The notes: generated by a model from the sequence alone, not told the origin. 64,000 nucleotides of DNA from Palsa-965 sp044448685 (GCA_044448685.1 JBIOHC010000016.1:9922-73921), one strand, 5' to 3'. Positions 43,012 through 52,881 are shown, counted from the first letter of the stretch. Translations and numbers: made by a program.

Positions 43012-45192
43012 CTACCGTACCAGCTTCATCTCCTCCAGTAAATACCCCGCTCCGCCAATTTTATCAACTACAAAGAGTACATACCGTACATCAACGGAAA
43101 TATTCCGGCAGAAGGAAGGATCGAAAGCCACATCACTCATAGTGCCTTCCCAGCACCGGTCAAAATTCAGACCGATGAGGCGGCCCTTGCCATCAATGAC
43201 AGGACTGCCTGAATTGCCTCCGGAAGTATGATTGTTGGCTATGAAGGCTACATGCAGGCTTCCGTCTTTATCGGCGAAAGAACCGTAATCCTTCTTTTGC
43301 CAGAGTGATTTCAGTTTTGGGTCAACCCTGAATTCTTCAATTGTGGAATCTTCTTTCTGCATGATCCCGTCGAGGGTGGTAAACCATTTATAGCTGACCG
43401 CGTCACGGGCTTCATAAGGACGGATATTTCCATAGGCCACACGGAGGGTAAAATTGGCATCGGGATAGTATTTTTTATCCGGTAATACATCCAGCTGAGC
43501 CTGCATATACTGACGGTTCAGAACATCCAGTTTTTTATTGAGACGGGTATAGGTTGGAATAATATCCTTGAAATACATATCATAGAGGCTTTTTGTCAAT
43601 AAACTCACCGGGTCTTTTCGGAATTTTTTCGCATCTCCTGCTTTATACGAATCAAGCATTTTTGTGAGGCGGTCGGGATGTGTGAAGATGGATTTACTGT
43701 AAACAGCAGCAGCATACGCATCAAAATCTCCTTTGTATTTGGAACGGATTATTTTGAATATACCCGGCTGCAGAGATTCAGGAACCAATGTTGTATAAAG
43801 TTTCAGCAGACTGGCACAGATAGCCTGATCGGTTGGCATATTGTAATCTTTAAAGAAACCGGGTAAGGCGTCTTTCACGGTCTGGAGTTGTTTCTTTAAG
43901 TCGGCATCAACAGGGCTTTTCTGTTCACTTGCTTTGAGAAGATTTTCAAAACCTCCGCAATACCTGACAGCTTCTATACCTCCGGCAACTTCATTAAAAC
44001 AATCAAAATTGAGTTGTATGTACTTCATGCTGTCATACATCGCATAAAGCTGAGGGAGCAAAGTAGTGTATGCCTTGAACTTGTCACCGCTGTGATTTAC
44101 CTTACCCTGAAACAATGCTTCCTGTGCGCGTTTTTTCTCTATCTCCTTATACCTTGCCAGGCCTCCCATTTCCCCATCCCATTTCTTCCAGGCGTTAGCT
44201 ACTCCGCTTTGTTTGGATGCATACTGGATATGCACCTTCTCACTGGCTCTCATATCACGATCCATCACATCCAGTCTTGTCCTGCGTATCTTGACCCGTG
44301 CCGGATCGGACACATTCTGTATCAGGTCCACCGCTTTGGAGCAGAGGTATTCATTGGACCGGGCCGGAAATCCATACACCATCGTAAAATCTCCTTCCTG
44401 TACACCTTGCAGGGATACCGGGAAAAAGTATTTGGGTGTATAGGGTATATTGTCGGGTGAGTATTCGGCCGGTTCATTGTTCTTGTTGGCATAGATACGG
44501 AAGATTGAGAAATCTCCTGTATGTCTGGGCCATACCCAGTTATCGGCATCGGCTCCGAACTTGCCTATGGAAGAAGGAGGCGCTCCGACGAGACGAATGT
44601 CTTTGAATGTTTCGGTGACAAACATAAAATACTGGTTGCCGTTGTAAAAAGCCCGGATGAATGCTTCATAATGTGTTCCTTTTATGGCTTCCTTGCCGGC
44701 CAGCACTGAATTTACCTTAATGATGGAGTCTCTTACAGTTTCTGAAGGAGAAGCAGGCATATTGGCCAGGACACGGGCTGTGACATCTTCCATCCTCACA
44801 ATAAAGGTGACAGTGAGGCCCGGGTTGGGAAGTTCATCCGCTGCTTTAGCTGCCCAGAATCCATTGAGGAGATAATCATGCTCGAGTGTACTGTGAGCCT
44901 GTATCTGACCGAAGCCGCAATGGTGATTGGTGAGGAGCAGGCCTTTACCGGAAATTAGTTCGGCCGTGCATCCTCCTCCGAACTGCACCACCCCATCTTT
45001 CATGGAACTGTGATTGATGCTGTAAACATCTTCCGCTTTCAATTGAAAGCCTTTCATTTCCATATCCTTTTGATTGAGCTGCTCCAGCAGCAACGGCAAC
45101 CACATGCCTTCATCGGCTTTCAACAGCGAGGCATTCAGGAAAAATAATAACAGGAACGGGGAAAGAATGTATGATCGGAATCCGGATAGCAT
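43012..45192 (-). CDS. S46-family dipeptidyl-peptidase (DPP7/DPP11 type)
   Basis: The 726-residue protein starts with a signal peptide (to about residue 26). The catalytic His lies in LLTNHHCGFGQIQ (about 91-103) and the nucleophile Ser in GGNSGSPVIDGKG (about 660-672). In this family the residue a few positions later sets specificity: Gly in DPP7, Arg in DPP11. Here the stretch reads LNFDRCWEGTMSD, with Arg in that place, suggesting cleavage after Asp/Glu-containing dipeptides (DPP11-like). It acts in the periplasm on peptides used for growth. The end lies close to the repeat-rich region. Confidence 0.9.
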   Translation of the reverse strand: MLSGFRSYILSPFLLLFFLNASLLKADEGMWLPLLLEQLNQKDMEMKGFQLKAEDVYSINHSSMKDGVVQFGGGCTAELISGKGLLLTNHHCGFGQIQAHSTLEHDYLLNGFWAAKAADELPNPGLTVTFIVRMEDVTARVLANMPASPSETVRDSIIKVNSVLAGKEAIKGTHYEAFIRAFYNGNQYFMFVTETFKDIRLVGAPPSSIGKFGADADNWVWPRHTGDFSIFRIYANKNNEPAEYSPDNIPYTPKYFFPVSLQGVQEGDFTMVYGFPARSNEYLCSKAVDLIQNVSDPARVKIRRTRLDVMDRDMRASEKVHIQYASKQSGVANAWKKWDGEMGGLARYKEIEKKRAQEALFQGKVNHSGDKFKAYTTLLPQLYAMYDSMKYIQLNFDCFNEVAGGIEAVRYCGGFENLLKASEQKSPVDADLKKQLQTVKDALPGFFKDYNMPTDQAICASLLKLYTTLVPESLQPGIFKIIRSKYKGDFDAYAAAVYSKSIFTHPDRLTKMLDSYKAGDAKKFRKDPVSLLTKSLYDMYFKDIIPTYTRLNKKLDVLNRQYMQAQLDVLPDKKYYPDANFTLRVAYGNIRPYEARDAVSYKWFTTLDGIMQKEDSTIEEFRVDPKLKSLWQKKDYGSFADKDGSLHVAFIANNHTSGGNSGSPVIDGKGRLIGLNFDRCWEGTMSDVAFDPSFCRNISVDVRYVLFVVDKIGGAGYLLEEMKLVR

Positions 45193-45229
45193 GAGCTTGT
45201 TTTTTTCCGGATAAAAGTAAAGAAAAAAA

Positions 45230-45634
45230 TCAGGTGGTCAGCTCGTGGGGTATGTGATCGGGAGCATGTACTTTTTTAAACTCAAAGGGGATATGAACCA
45301 TAAAAGCATAATCACGGCCGGCGCTTAGGATATAGGCATCGCAGTAACACCAGGTCACTTTGACCTTATGCCCGGCTTCATGCATCTGGTTAAGTGTGTA
45401 CAACATAAACAGAAGGGCCTTGGAAGTACTCAGATTGAAATATTCCAGATTGATTACCAGATCTGTTTCCTTGTTTGGTTTTTTGGAATAAACATCCAGC
45501 CAGCTAAGTACAGGATCAAAGAATTCCTTACCGTTCTCAGGCAGGGAGCTTCCACTGATATGAAAGAGTTGCTCTTCAGGATTAAAAATGATGGAAGGAA
45601 GTGTTTTACCGCCACTTAAAGCAAATCCGCTCAT
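45230..45634 (-). CDS. SiaC-family (DUF1987) regulatory phosphoprotein
   Basis: This 134-residue STAS-like protein matches the SiaC/DUF1987 family by LPSIIFNPEEQLFHISGSSL (residues 12-31), PENGKEFFDPVLSWLDVY and the phospho-site region LEYFNLSTSKALLFML (about 63-78). In Pseudomonas, SiaC is phosphorylated on a threonine in this loop by the kinase SiaB, dephosphorylated by SiaA, and controls the diguanylate cyclase SiaD. None of these partners is next to it here. It lies 37 bp upstream of the S46 gene on the same strand. Confidence 0.85.
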   Translation of the reverse strand: MSGFALSGGKTLPSIIFNPEEQLFHISGSSLPENGKEFFDPVLSWLDVYSKKPNKETDLVINLEYFNLSTSKALLFMLYTLNQMHEAGHKVKVTWCYCDAYILSAGRDYAFMVHIPFEFKKVHAPDHIPHELTT

Positions 45635-45782
45635 TCGTTATGTGCTTCAGATTAGAATAACTAAAGTAATGAAGCACCTGCTCAATGTCAAACAAATTAG
45701 ACCTTCCCCCCTATCTGTCTGCTGAAAGACCTGTTTCCTTCGCCGAGCACTATACTGATTCCGTTTATATAAACCAATATTC

Positions 45783-47093
45783 CTATACCGGATCACCAAA
45801 CAGATCGAAATCCTCCGTCCGCTTGATGAGGATATTGGCAAAGTCCCCTACTCTTAAAAAATGAGGACCTGCATCAACCAGTACTTCGTTATCCACTTCC
45901 GGGGAGTCCGACTCTGTGCGGCCAATAAAGTAATTGCCTTCTTTCCGGTCTATCAATACTTTATAGGTTTTTCCTATTTTCTGACGGTTCAGATCGGCTG
46001 AAATATCCTGTTGAATCTGCATCACGGCTTCAGCCCTTTCCTGTTTAACCTGTGCGGGAACATCATCTTTCAAGGCGAATGCTCCGGTATTTTCTTCATG
46101 TGAATAGGTGAAACATCCCAGTCGCTCAAAACGGGTCTCTTCCACCCATTTCAGCATTTCCTCATGATCCTTCTCTGTTTCACCTGGGTAACCGGTTATA
46201 AGCGTGGTACGGATTGTGATACCCGGAACTTTCTGCCTGATAGTATCTACCAGTTCAATTGTTTTTTGTTTGGTCGTTCCCCTTTTCATACTCTTGAGCA
46301 TGGCATCTGAAATATGCTGCAGGGGCATATCAATATATTTGCAGATCTTCTCCTGTCTGTTCATGACATCAAGTACATCCATGGGGAAACCGGAAGGAAA
46401 GGCATAATGAAGACGAACCCAGTCTATGCCCTCCACTTCGGAGAGCTTTTCAAGCAGTTCAGCCAGGCGTCTTTCTTTATACAAATCCAGTCCATAATAG
46501 GTGGAATCCTGGGCTATTACAATTAGTTCACGGGTACCATTCTTCGCCAGCCAGCGGGCCTGTTCAACAAGTTTTTCAATGGGGATAGAAATATGCTTAC
46601 CCCGCATAATCGGAATGGCACAGAAGGAACAGGGTCTGTCGCATCCTTCCGAAATCTTGAAGAATGCAAAATGAACAGGGGTTGTCAGTACGCGCTCACC
46701 GAGGAGCTCATGTTTATAATCGGCTTTAAGTGATTTCAGCAAACGGGGAAGATCACGCGTTCCGAAATAGGCATCCACTTCCGGAATATCTTTTTCAAGT
46801 TCAGGTTTATAGCGTTCACTCAGGCATCCGGTAACATAGAGCTTGTCAATGACACCTTCTTTACGGGCTGCAGCAAAACGCAGTATGGTATCAATACTCT
46901 CTTTTTTTGCATTTTCAATGAATCCGCAGGTGTTGATGATGACAATGCCGGAATCATCCTTCGTGCTTTCATGTACAACATCAAAACGGTTCGCTTTCAG
47001 CTGACCCATCAGCACTTCACTGTCATAGATATTTTTAGAACATCCCAGGGTAACAATGTTGACTTTATTCTTCTTAATGGTTTTTGTTTTCAA
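45783..47093 (-). CDS. rimO: Ribosomal protein S12 methylthiotransferase RimO
   Basis: This 436-residue radical-SAM enzyme has an N-terminal MTTase domain with VNIVTLGCSKNIYDSE and two further cysteines (IINTCGFI and TGCLSERY). The radical-SAM cluster is CDRPCSFCAIP (about 150-160), and a C-terminal TRAM domain follows. RimO adds a methylthio group to Asp88 of protein S12. The start appears to be TTG at 47093, as no ATG precedes the conserved VNIVTLG block. Confidence 0.92.
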   Translation of the reverse strand: MKTKTIKKNKVNIVTLGCSKNIYDSEVLMGQLKANRFDVVHESTKDDSGIVIINTCGFIENAKKESIDTILRFAAARKEGVIDKLYVTGCLSERYKPELEKDIPEVDAYFGTRDLPRLLKSLKADYKHELLGERVLTTPVHFAFFKISEGCDRPCSFCAIPIMRGKHISIPIEKLVEQARWLAKNGTRELIVIAQDSTYYGLDLYKERRLAELLEKLSEVEGIDWVRLHYAFPSGFPMDVLDVMNRQEKICKYIDMPLQHISDAMLKSMKRGTTKQKTIELVDTIRQKVPGITIRTTLITGYPGETEKDHEEMLKWVEETRFERLGCFTYSHEENTGAFALKDDVPAQVKQERAEAVMQIQQDISADLNRQKIGKTYKVLIDRKEGNYFIGRTESDSPEVDNEVLVDAGPHFLRVGDFANILIKRTEDFDLFGDPV

Positions 47094-47113
47094 TTCAGGG
47101 GAGGATATAGGAA

Positions 47114-47554
47114 TCAGACGATGTCTTCAGATCTGTTACGGGGAATAGGTTCGTAGATTATAACAAAAACAAGGGCAATGATAATCCCGCCGAAGATCTG
47201 TTCAAATAGCTGCCAGGGAATATCAATCGCCATATCTCCAAGGGATATGTGTTTGGAAAAGGAAACACCTATGACAAGTGCAAACATATAAAACAGCAGA
47301 CCCGTAACGGCTCCGCAAACGATTCCACGGATAAAAAAATTCTGTAAGGTATGTATCACAAATTGCAGGGTGTAAAGTTTAGTGAGCACCATTCCAATAG
47401 CCAGATAAACGACAGTGGAAGCAACAAGATAAATGCCTTTGGGATAACTCAGATTGGCTATATCATTCAGAAAGATTCCATGCCATACATAGGAGAGCCC
47501 CCACATCAATACCGATGAGAGCATCCAGGAAAGCAGGAATCTGCGGGTGAGCAT
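47114..47554 (-). CDS. Hypothetical four-helix membrane protein
   Basis: The 146-residue protein has four evenly spaced hydrophobic helices and a short charged C-terminal tail. I recognise no family. It starts about 20 bp upstream of rimO in the same direction. An exact minus-strand -7 box, TAAATTTG, lies 23 nt upstream (47578-47585). Confidence 0.65.
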   Translation of the reverse strand: MLTRRFLLSWMLSSVLMWGLSYVWHGIFLNDIANLSYPKGIYLVASTVVYLAIGMVLTKLYTLQFVIHTLQNFFIRGIVCGAVTGLLFYMFALVIGVSFSKHISLGDMAIDIPWQLFEQIFGGIIIALVFVIIYEPIPRNRSEDIV

Positions 47555-47577
47555 GGTTTGGATGTTTGACTAACATG

Positions 47578-47585
47578 CAAATTTA
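47578..47585 (-). promoter_or_regulatory. -7 box TAAATTTG for the 47554 gene and rimO
   Basis: An exact TAnnTTTG on the minus strand, 23 nt before the start codon; no -33 TTTG is visible. Confidence 0.4.
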
Positions 47586-47665
47586 CCGATTTTTTTTCGG
47601 ATCCGTAAATGCCCTTTTGACCGGTAATAGTTATTATTTGCGAATATTCTTAAATTTACAACATC

Positions 47666-49267
47666 ATGATACGAAAGCCTGCTTTATTTATGGTCGCCGG
47701 GATGCTGTTGTTACTTGCCGGAGCTTGCCGTAAAAGCGGTGCATCCTGGGACAGTGATATAAGCACTCCTATATTCAAAACAACTTTCGGGATAAACAAA
47801 CTTATTTCCGATTCACTTCTCCATAAAAACACCGATTCTAGCCTGACCCTTGTTTTCAGTAAAAGCCTGGCCAACTATGCGTTAGACAGCCTCGTTCATA
47901 TTCCGGACACAACAGTAAACAACGGATATGGTATTCCAATAGCCACCGTATTCACAGGTGGTCAAAGCATTACACCCGGCACACCGAATATTACGGCCTA
48001 CCCGCTGCATGGTGTAGGACTTAAAACAGCTTTTTTACGCACAGGAACCATGCGGGTCACAATACGGAATAAGGTACATTCAAAGATCCAGGTAACCTAT
48101 CAGATTCCGAGTGCGAGCCTTAATTCCGTGCCTTTTCTTGTCACCGTAATGGTTCCTGCTGCATCCGGCAGTACAGAAGGTGTTTATACGGCCGATTATA
48201 ATCTGCAAAGTTATACGCTTGATCTGAGCGGCCCTGCCCGTAACAGTATCAACACTGTTGTTACTCAGGTCAATGCGATTATTGATCCTGCCACAACCTC
48301 GGTACTGGTAAACCCGGGCGATAGTCTCGTTATCAAATCTACGTTTGTGAATATGGTGCCGGGTTATGCCAAGGGTTATTTCGGACAAGCCACTCAGCAT
48401 ATAGGCCCTGCAGAAAGCCCATTCAGTATTTTCAGCAAATTTACATCGGGAAGCCTGCTTTTGCAAAGTGTTCAGCTCAACTTTCATATTGAGAATGGTA
48501 TAGGGGTGGATGCCAGACTAATGATTCCGGATATCTATTCCAAAAACTCAAGAACCGGCAGTGTGGTGCATCTGACCGGTCCGATCATTAATTCTCCCAT
48601 CAATATCAACAGAGCGATTGAAACATTCTCAAACCCTCCTGAAATTCCTTCTCTTTATTCCAATATGCTCAATAACGGAAATTCCAATATCAAGGCCCTT
48701 ATTGAGAATATGCCCGATAAAATAGGCTATCAGCTGAACCTGACTCCTGACCCTTTGGGGAATGTAAGCGGGTATAATGACTTTGTTTATTATGGCTATG
48801 GGCTTCAAGCGGGTCTTGACTTGCAGGTTCCTTTAGCACTCGTTGCCACAAACCTTACTCTGGCCGATACACTTGCTGTTAACTTCGATAAGGAATCATC
48901 CAATATCAGCCGCCTGCATCAATGCAACCTTACCCTGTATGCATCCAACGGTTTCCCGCTTAGCGCAGGCTTACAACTCTATATGGTCAATGATCACAAT
49001 ACCGTTACGGATTCCCTTATGGGAGCGGCTAACCTCATAGGCCCTGCCCCACTCGATCTCAATCTGAAAGCTGTGGGAAAGCAGGAATCGGTGTTGCTTA
49101 TCCCTGTTCCTGCTTCTAAAATCAGCAACCTGGTTCATGCACGCAAACTAATCATTACGGCACGGTTCAATACATCTTCCAATCCTGCTTATCTGAAAAT
49201 ATACGATTCCTATGAAATGGATTTCCGCCTTACCGGAGATTTCAATTACACGATCAAAGTCAATTAA
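47666..49267 (+). CDS. Uncharacterised beta-rich lipoprotein
   Basis: The 533-residue protein starts with a hydrophobic signal ending in LLLLAGACRKSG, so Cys21 is a likely lipidation site. The rest is rich in Thr, Ser, Asn and alternating hydrophobics, suggesting beta-sandwich domains. No known motif is seen. It is followed directly by a barrel-like gene (GTG start 1 bp after its stop) and then a T9SS repeat protein, all apparently on one transcript. A near-consensus -7 box (TAAATTTA, one mismatch) ends 7 nt before the ATG. Probably an outer-membrane lipoprotein; function unknown. Confidence 0.7.
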   Translation: MIRKPALFMVAGMLLLLAGACRKSGASWDSDISTPIFKTTFGINKLISDSLLHKNTDSSLTLVFSKSLANYALDSLVHIPDTTVNNGYGIPIATVFTGGQSITPGTPNITAYPLHGVGLKTAFLRTGTMRVTIRNKVHSKIQVTYQIPSASLNSVPFLVTVMVPAASGSTEGVYTADYNLQSYTLDLSGPARNSINTVVTQVNAIIDPATTSVLVNPGDSLVIKSTFVNMVPGYAKGYFGQATQHIGPAESPFSIFSKFTSGSLLLQSVQLNFHIENGIGVDARLMIPDIYSKNSRTGSVVHLTGPIINSPININRAIETFSNPPEIPSLYSNMLNNGNSNIKALIENMPDKIGYQLNLTPDPLGNVSGYNDFVYYGYGLQAGLDLQVPLALVATNLTLADTLAVNFDKESSNISRLHQCNLTLYASNGFPLSAGLQLYMVNDHNTVTDSLMGAANLIGPAPLDLNLKAVGKQESVLLIPVPASKISNLVHARKLIITARFNTSSNPAYLKIYDSYEMDFRLTGDFNYTIKVN

Positions 49268-49268
49268 T

Positions 49269-50507
49269 GTGAAGCAGGTTATACTCGGTTTGTTTTTACT
49301 AGGGGTCTGGAATGGGTATGGACAGGAGCAGAATCCTTTTTTTACGCGTTCATCCGATTCTACGGTTAAGCAGGAAACAGGTGTTTTTGCGGATTATTAT
49401 GTGGGGTCAAATGCCATCACCAACAGTTTTGTTAACCGCTTCTTTATGGGTGGTTTTATCGATGACAAACTGAAAAAGCAAGTGGAAGGCCGGCTTCAAA
49501 AGATGAACTACCTTGGCGGAGATATCAATGAAGGCCTCTGGTATTCCCATCGTATTGATTCAGGGATGAGCAAGGGAAAATTTTCCTGGTTTATTTCCGT
49601 CCGGAGCCGCCAGCATGCCGACTTTGCTTACAGTAAGGATCTGTTCAAAGTTTGTTTTGAAGGCAATGATGCTTACAAAGGGCAAACGGCCGATTTCAAC
49701 GGGTTTCAACTGAACACGATACAATACCAGCAGTTCCAGGCCGGTATTGCAGGCCCGCATTTTGGCATTGCATTATCGGTGTACAACGGATCCCAATACC
49801 AGCAGCTTCATGCACCGACAGCCCAGCTGTTCACCAGCCAGGCAGGCGATTATCTTGATTTTACAACCCGCTATTCCATGACTGTCTCAGATCCGAAGAG
49901 CACCTCCCCTTTTGCAAACAATGGTTTGGGTGCAGGGCTTGATTTCTATTATCATGCCCCACTCTATATCGAAACAAAAAGAAAAGGTGAAGTATTCCTC
50001 GAATGTTCAGATATAGGGTTTATCACCTGGAACCGTAAGACCAACCATTATGCCGGAGATACCATGTACCATTTTGACGGCTTTGCCATTAATAATGCCT
50101 TCCAGCTCGCAGATACTTCAGTGCATTATTCAGCCAAAACCATTCTGAATGCACATGTGCAATCACAGAGCTATTATACCTCTTTCCTGCCAGGCAATAT
50201 GAATATTTCCTATGTCCCCGATGGAAAAATCTGGCAGTTTGTGCCCGGCATTCGTTTGCGCTATGCCGCCAACTACAAGCCTTTTGAATATTTACAGCTC
50301 CGGTATCATATACGGAGCAAAATAACGTTGAATATAGAGCTTGGTTACGGAGGGTATGCCGGACTTCAAAGCGCATTATCTGTCCAGGCCAAACTGTTCA
50401 AAGGTTTGCACCTGAAAGCCGGAACATACAATTTTGCAGGCTATATCATTCCTGCTTTTACATGTGGTCAGGGCGCTTATGTTTCCATCGTTAAACTTTT
50501 CCACTAG
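49269..50507 (+). CDS. Predicted outer-membrane beta-barrel protein
   Basis: The 412-residue protein starts with a signal peptide (MKQVILGLFLLGVWNGYGQ). The mature region has many short amphipathic strands with aromatic ends and finishes with Val-Lys-Leu-Phe-His, as outer-membrane barrels do. A resemblance to DUF5723-type barrels is possible but unproven. The GTG at 49269 is the best start: the frame open to 49212 overlaps the previous gene and lacks a signal peptide. The next gene begins immediately after the stop, with no gap. Confidence 0.65.
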   Translation: MKQVILGLFLLGVWNGYGQEQNPFFTRSSDSTVKQETGVFADYYVGSNAITNSFVNRFFMGGFIDDKLKKQVEGRLQKMNYLGGDINEGLWYSHRIDSGMSKGKFSWFISVRSRQHADFAYSKDLFKVCFEGNDAYKGQTADFNGFQLNTIQYQQFQAGIAGPHFGIALSVYNGSQYQQLHAPTAQLFTSQAGDYLDFTTRYSMTVSDPKSTSPFANNGLGAGLDFYYHAPLYIETKRKGEVFLECSDIGFITWNRKTNHYAGDTMYHFDGFAINNAFQLADTSVHYSAKTILNAHVQSQSYYTSFLPGNMNISYVPDGKIWQFVPGIRLRYAANYKPFEYLQLRYHIRSKITLNIELGYGGYAGLQSALSVQAKLFKGLHLKAGTYNFAGYIIPAFTCGQGAYVSIVKLFH

Positions 50508-52001
50508 ATGAAAAGATTACTGAACACAGCCGGGATTATATGCCTCTTGTTTCTGAGGAGTAATTGCTGTGATGCCCAGGGGATCTGTTTCGGAACAACT
50601 TTTGGCGGACCGTCCCAGGATATCGGTCGCTGCGCTATTCAGACAGCCGACGGAAAGTATGTGGCTACCGGTCCTACAAGCAGCTTCGGAGCAGGAAGCT
50701 CGGATATCTGGCTGGTAAAAACAGATCTGAACGGTTTCCCGCGCTGGACCCGGACATTCGGTGGTTCCGGTGTTGACTGGGGCAATTCTGTTCTCGAATC
50801 AAAGGCAGACAGCGGGCTTGTCATCTGCGGGTATACAGACAGTTTTGGAAACGGAGGCTATGATATGTATCTGATCAAAACAGATTCAACAGGTATCAGG
50901 CAATGGTCCAAAACCTATGGAGGATCGAACTGGGATTTTGGGTATATGGTTCAGCAGACGAGCGACGGGGGGTATATTCTGGCAGGTGGTACCTACAGTT
51001 ATGGAGCCGGTGATGAGGATGTATATCTTGTTAAGACAAATGCCCTTGGTGATACCCTCTGGACCAGGCATTACGGAGGGACTAAACAGGATGAAGGCCG
51101 CTCAGTGAAGGAAATTCCGGGAGGAGGCTATATCATTGCCGGGTTTACGAAAAGCTTCGGAGACACTGCCGGAGACGCCTATATCATCCGTACAAAGGCA
51201 AACGGGGATACAATCTGGACAAGGCATGTGGGTGGAACTTATGCGGATGATGCACATGATATTATCCAGGTAAGTGATAGTTCTTTTTATTTTGTTGGCA
51301 GTACCCGCAGCTATGGAACAGGAACGGATCAGGGTATTTATTTAGGTCATCTGAGCCCTGCAGGCTCGCTTATCTGGACTATACACACAGGTGGCACTTC
51401 ACCCGACAGAGGAGAATCCTTGCTCGAACAGGATGCAAATACACTTGCCTTGTTCGGTTCAACCCAATCATACGGTTTCGGTGCCGGCACCTGGGATATG
51501 TGGATGACTCTGACTGATAAATACGGCAACTACATGCCCGGAGGGAATACCTTTGGGGATCCGCACAATGCCAGTGATGAAGAAGGTTATTCGATATTCA
51601 GAACAAAGGATAAGGGCTATCTTTTATGCGGTTATTCGACAGGGTTCATGACGAATGGAATACCTGATTTTTTCCTGGTACGAACAGATTCAATGGGTCA
51701 TAATGTTCCCCTTATTGCCGGTATTCAAAACCTTGTTAAACCGGAACAGGCAGGTATTAAGTCCTTCCCGAATCCCTGTTCGGATATCACAACACTTTCG
51801 TTCGATCAAAGTTTTGGAAAAGCCAGGATCAGGCTTTTCAGCACAGAAGGAAAAGATGTTAGCCGGTTTGTAACTACAAAGCCCGGCGGAGAGAGCGAGT
51901 TGCAGCTTTCTTTTAACCGGTCGGAACTGCCACCCGGAATTTATTTTTACGAGGTGATGACCAACAGTGAAAACCTGAGGGGTAAAATTATTTTACAGTA
52001 A
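50508..52001 (+). CDS. Secreted seven-repeat (beta-propeller-like) protein with T9SS sorting domain
   Basis: The 497-residue protein has a signal peptide (to about residue 24). About seven tandem repeats of roughly 52 residues follow, each with a GG turn, a GYxxxG-type strand, an SFG/SYG turn and an IxLxKTD strand ending in Trp-Thr. Seven units would close a beta-propeller. The C-terminal about 85 residues are a type A T9SS sorting domain (KSFPNPCSD, then PPGIYFYEV, ending GKIILQ). It is the third gene of the surface operon, with zero spacing to the barrel gene. Its 3' end overlaps the convergent kinase gene by 14 bp. Confidence 0.82.
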   Translation: MKRLLNTAGIICLLFLRSNCCDAQGICFGTTFGGPSQDIGRCAIQTADGKYVATGPTSSFGAGSSDIWLVKTDLNGFPRWTRTFGGSGVDWGNSVLESKADSGLVICGYTDSFGNGGYDMYLIKTDSTGIRQWSKTYGGSNWDFGYMVQQTSDGGYILAGGTYSYGAGDEDVYLVKTNALGDTLWTRHYGGTKQDEGRSVKEIPGGGYIIAGFTKSFGDTAGDAYIIRTKANGDTIWTRHVGGTYADDAHDIIQVSDSSFYFVGSTRSYGTGTDQGIYLGHLSPAGSLIWTIHTGGTSPDRGESLLEQDANTLALFGSTQSYGFGAGTWDMWMTLTDKYGNYMPGGNTFGDPHNASDEEGYSIFRTKDKGYLLCGYSTGFMTNGIPDFFLVRTDSMGHNVPLIAGIQNLVKPEQAGIKSFPNPCSDITTLSFDQSFGKARIRLFSTEGKDVSRFVTTKPGGESELQLSFNRSELPPGIYFYEVMTNSENLRGKIILQ

Positions 52002-52851
52002 AATCTTCACCAAGGTGATACAGGCAGAGTCCTGCCATAGGTGTTTCCACTATCCTGTCGATCACTATCCCTTTTTCTTCCGCTACTGCTCTGAGAATAT
52101 TACTGAACCAGAAAGCAACAGAGCCGCAGAATGAAATATGCAAAGCCTTATATCCCGGATAACGTATGATATGCTGTTCAAAAAATTTCCGGAACCGTTC
52201 GGAGACGAGATCCACACAATACTGCTCCTTTAGATTCTGATAAATAAATTTACTGAAGGATGCAAGGAATCTGTTCGGAAGCGGTTCTCTGTAAACTTTT
52301 GTCAGGATATCCCCTATGCCAGGCTGAAAACGGCTTTCCATCGCAGTTTTAAGTGTTGAGGGCAGGTCTCCGTTCAGATAATCCCGGATCAGATTTTTGC
52401 CCAGATCGGCTCCGCTTCCTTCATCACCCAGTATATATCCCAGGGACGGTTGCTGCAGGATGATTTCGGATCCATTATAAACACAACTGCTCATTCCGGT
52501 TCCCAGGATAGCTGTTATTCCTTCCTTTTTGTTCCACAAGGCCCTTGCAGCGCCCAGCAAGTCGCTTTCCACTTCAATCGAGGCTTGTCTGAAATTGAGT
52601 TGAATGGCCTGGCGCAGCCTTGCTTTATTTTGTTCGCTTCCGCAACCGGATCCATAAAAAAATACCTGCAGATCATGCAAGTCTTTATTCGCGGTAAGCT
52701 CTTTTGTTTCACTCCCTACCAGAGCGTTAAGATTTTCCGGAGTATGAAAAAAAGGATTCAGGCCCTGACCTGTGCTGGAAAGGATGTGATTCTGTTTATC
52801 GACCAGCCTCCACTCTGTTTTTGTGGATCCGCTGTCTGCAATCAGTATCAT
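51988..52851 (-). CDS. BadF/BadG/NagK-type sugar kinase
   Basis: This 287-residue protein of the ASKHA (actin-like ATPase) fold starts with the phosphate-1 motif LIADSGSTKTEWRLVD. The phosphate-2 and glycine-rich regions appear as AILGTGMSS (about 116-124) and YILGDEGSGADLG (about 139-151). These match N-acetylglucosamine or N-acetylmuramic kinases of the BadF/BadG family in Bacteroidota, likely used in peptidoglycan recycling. The stop overlaps the convergent T9SS gene. Confidence 0.85.
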   Translation of the reverse strand: MILIADSGSTKTEWRLVDKQNHILSSTGQGLNPFFHTPENLNALVGSETKELTANKDLHDLQVFFYGSGCGSEQNKARLRQAIQLNFRQASIEVESDLLGAARALWNKKEGITAILGTGMSSCVYNGSEIILQQPSLGYILGDEGSGADLGKNLIRDYLNGDLPSTLKTAMESRFQPGIGDILTKVYREPLPNRFLASFSKFIYQNLKEQYCVDLVSERFRKFFEQHIIRYPGYKALHISFCGSVAFWFSNILRAVAEEKGIVIDRIVETPMAGLCLYHLGEDFTVK

Positions 52852-52881
52852 AGTTCAGAAAATTCAGATGGAACAGAAAAA

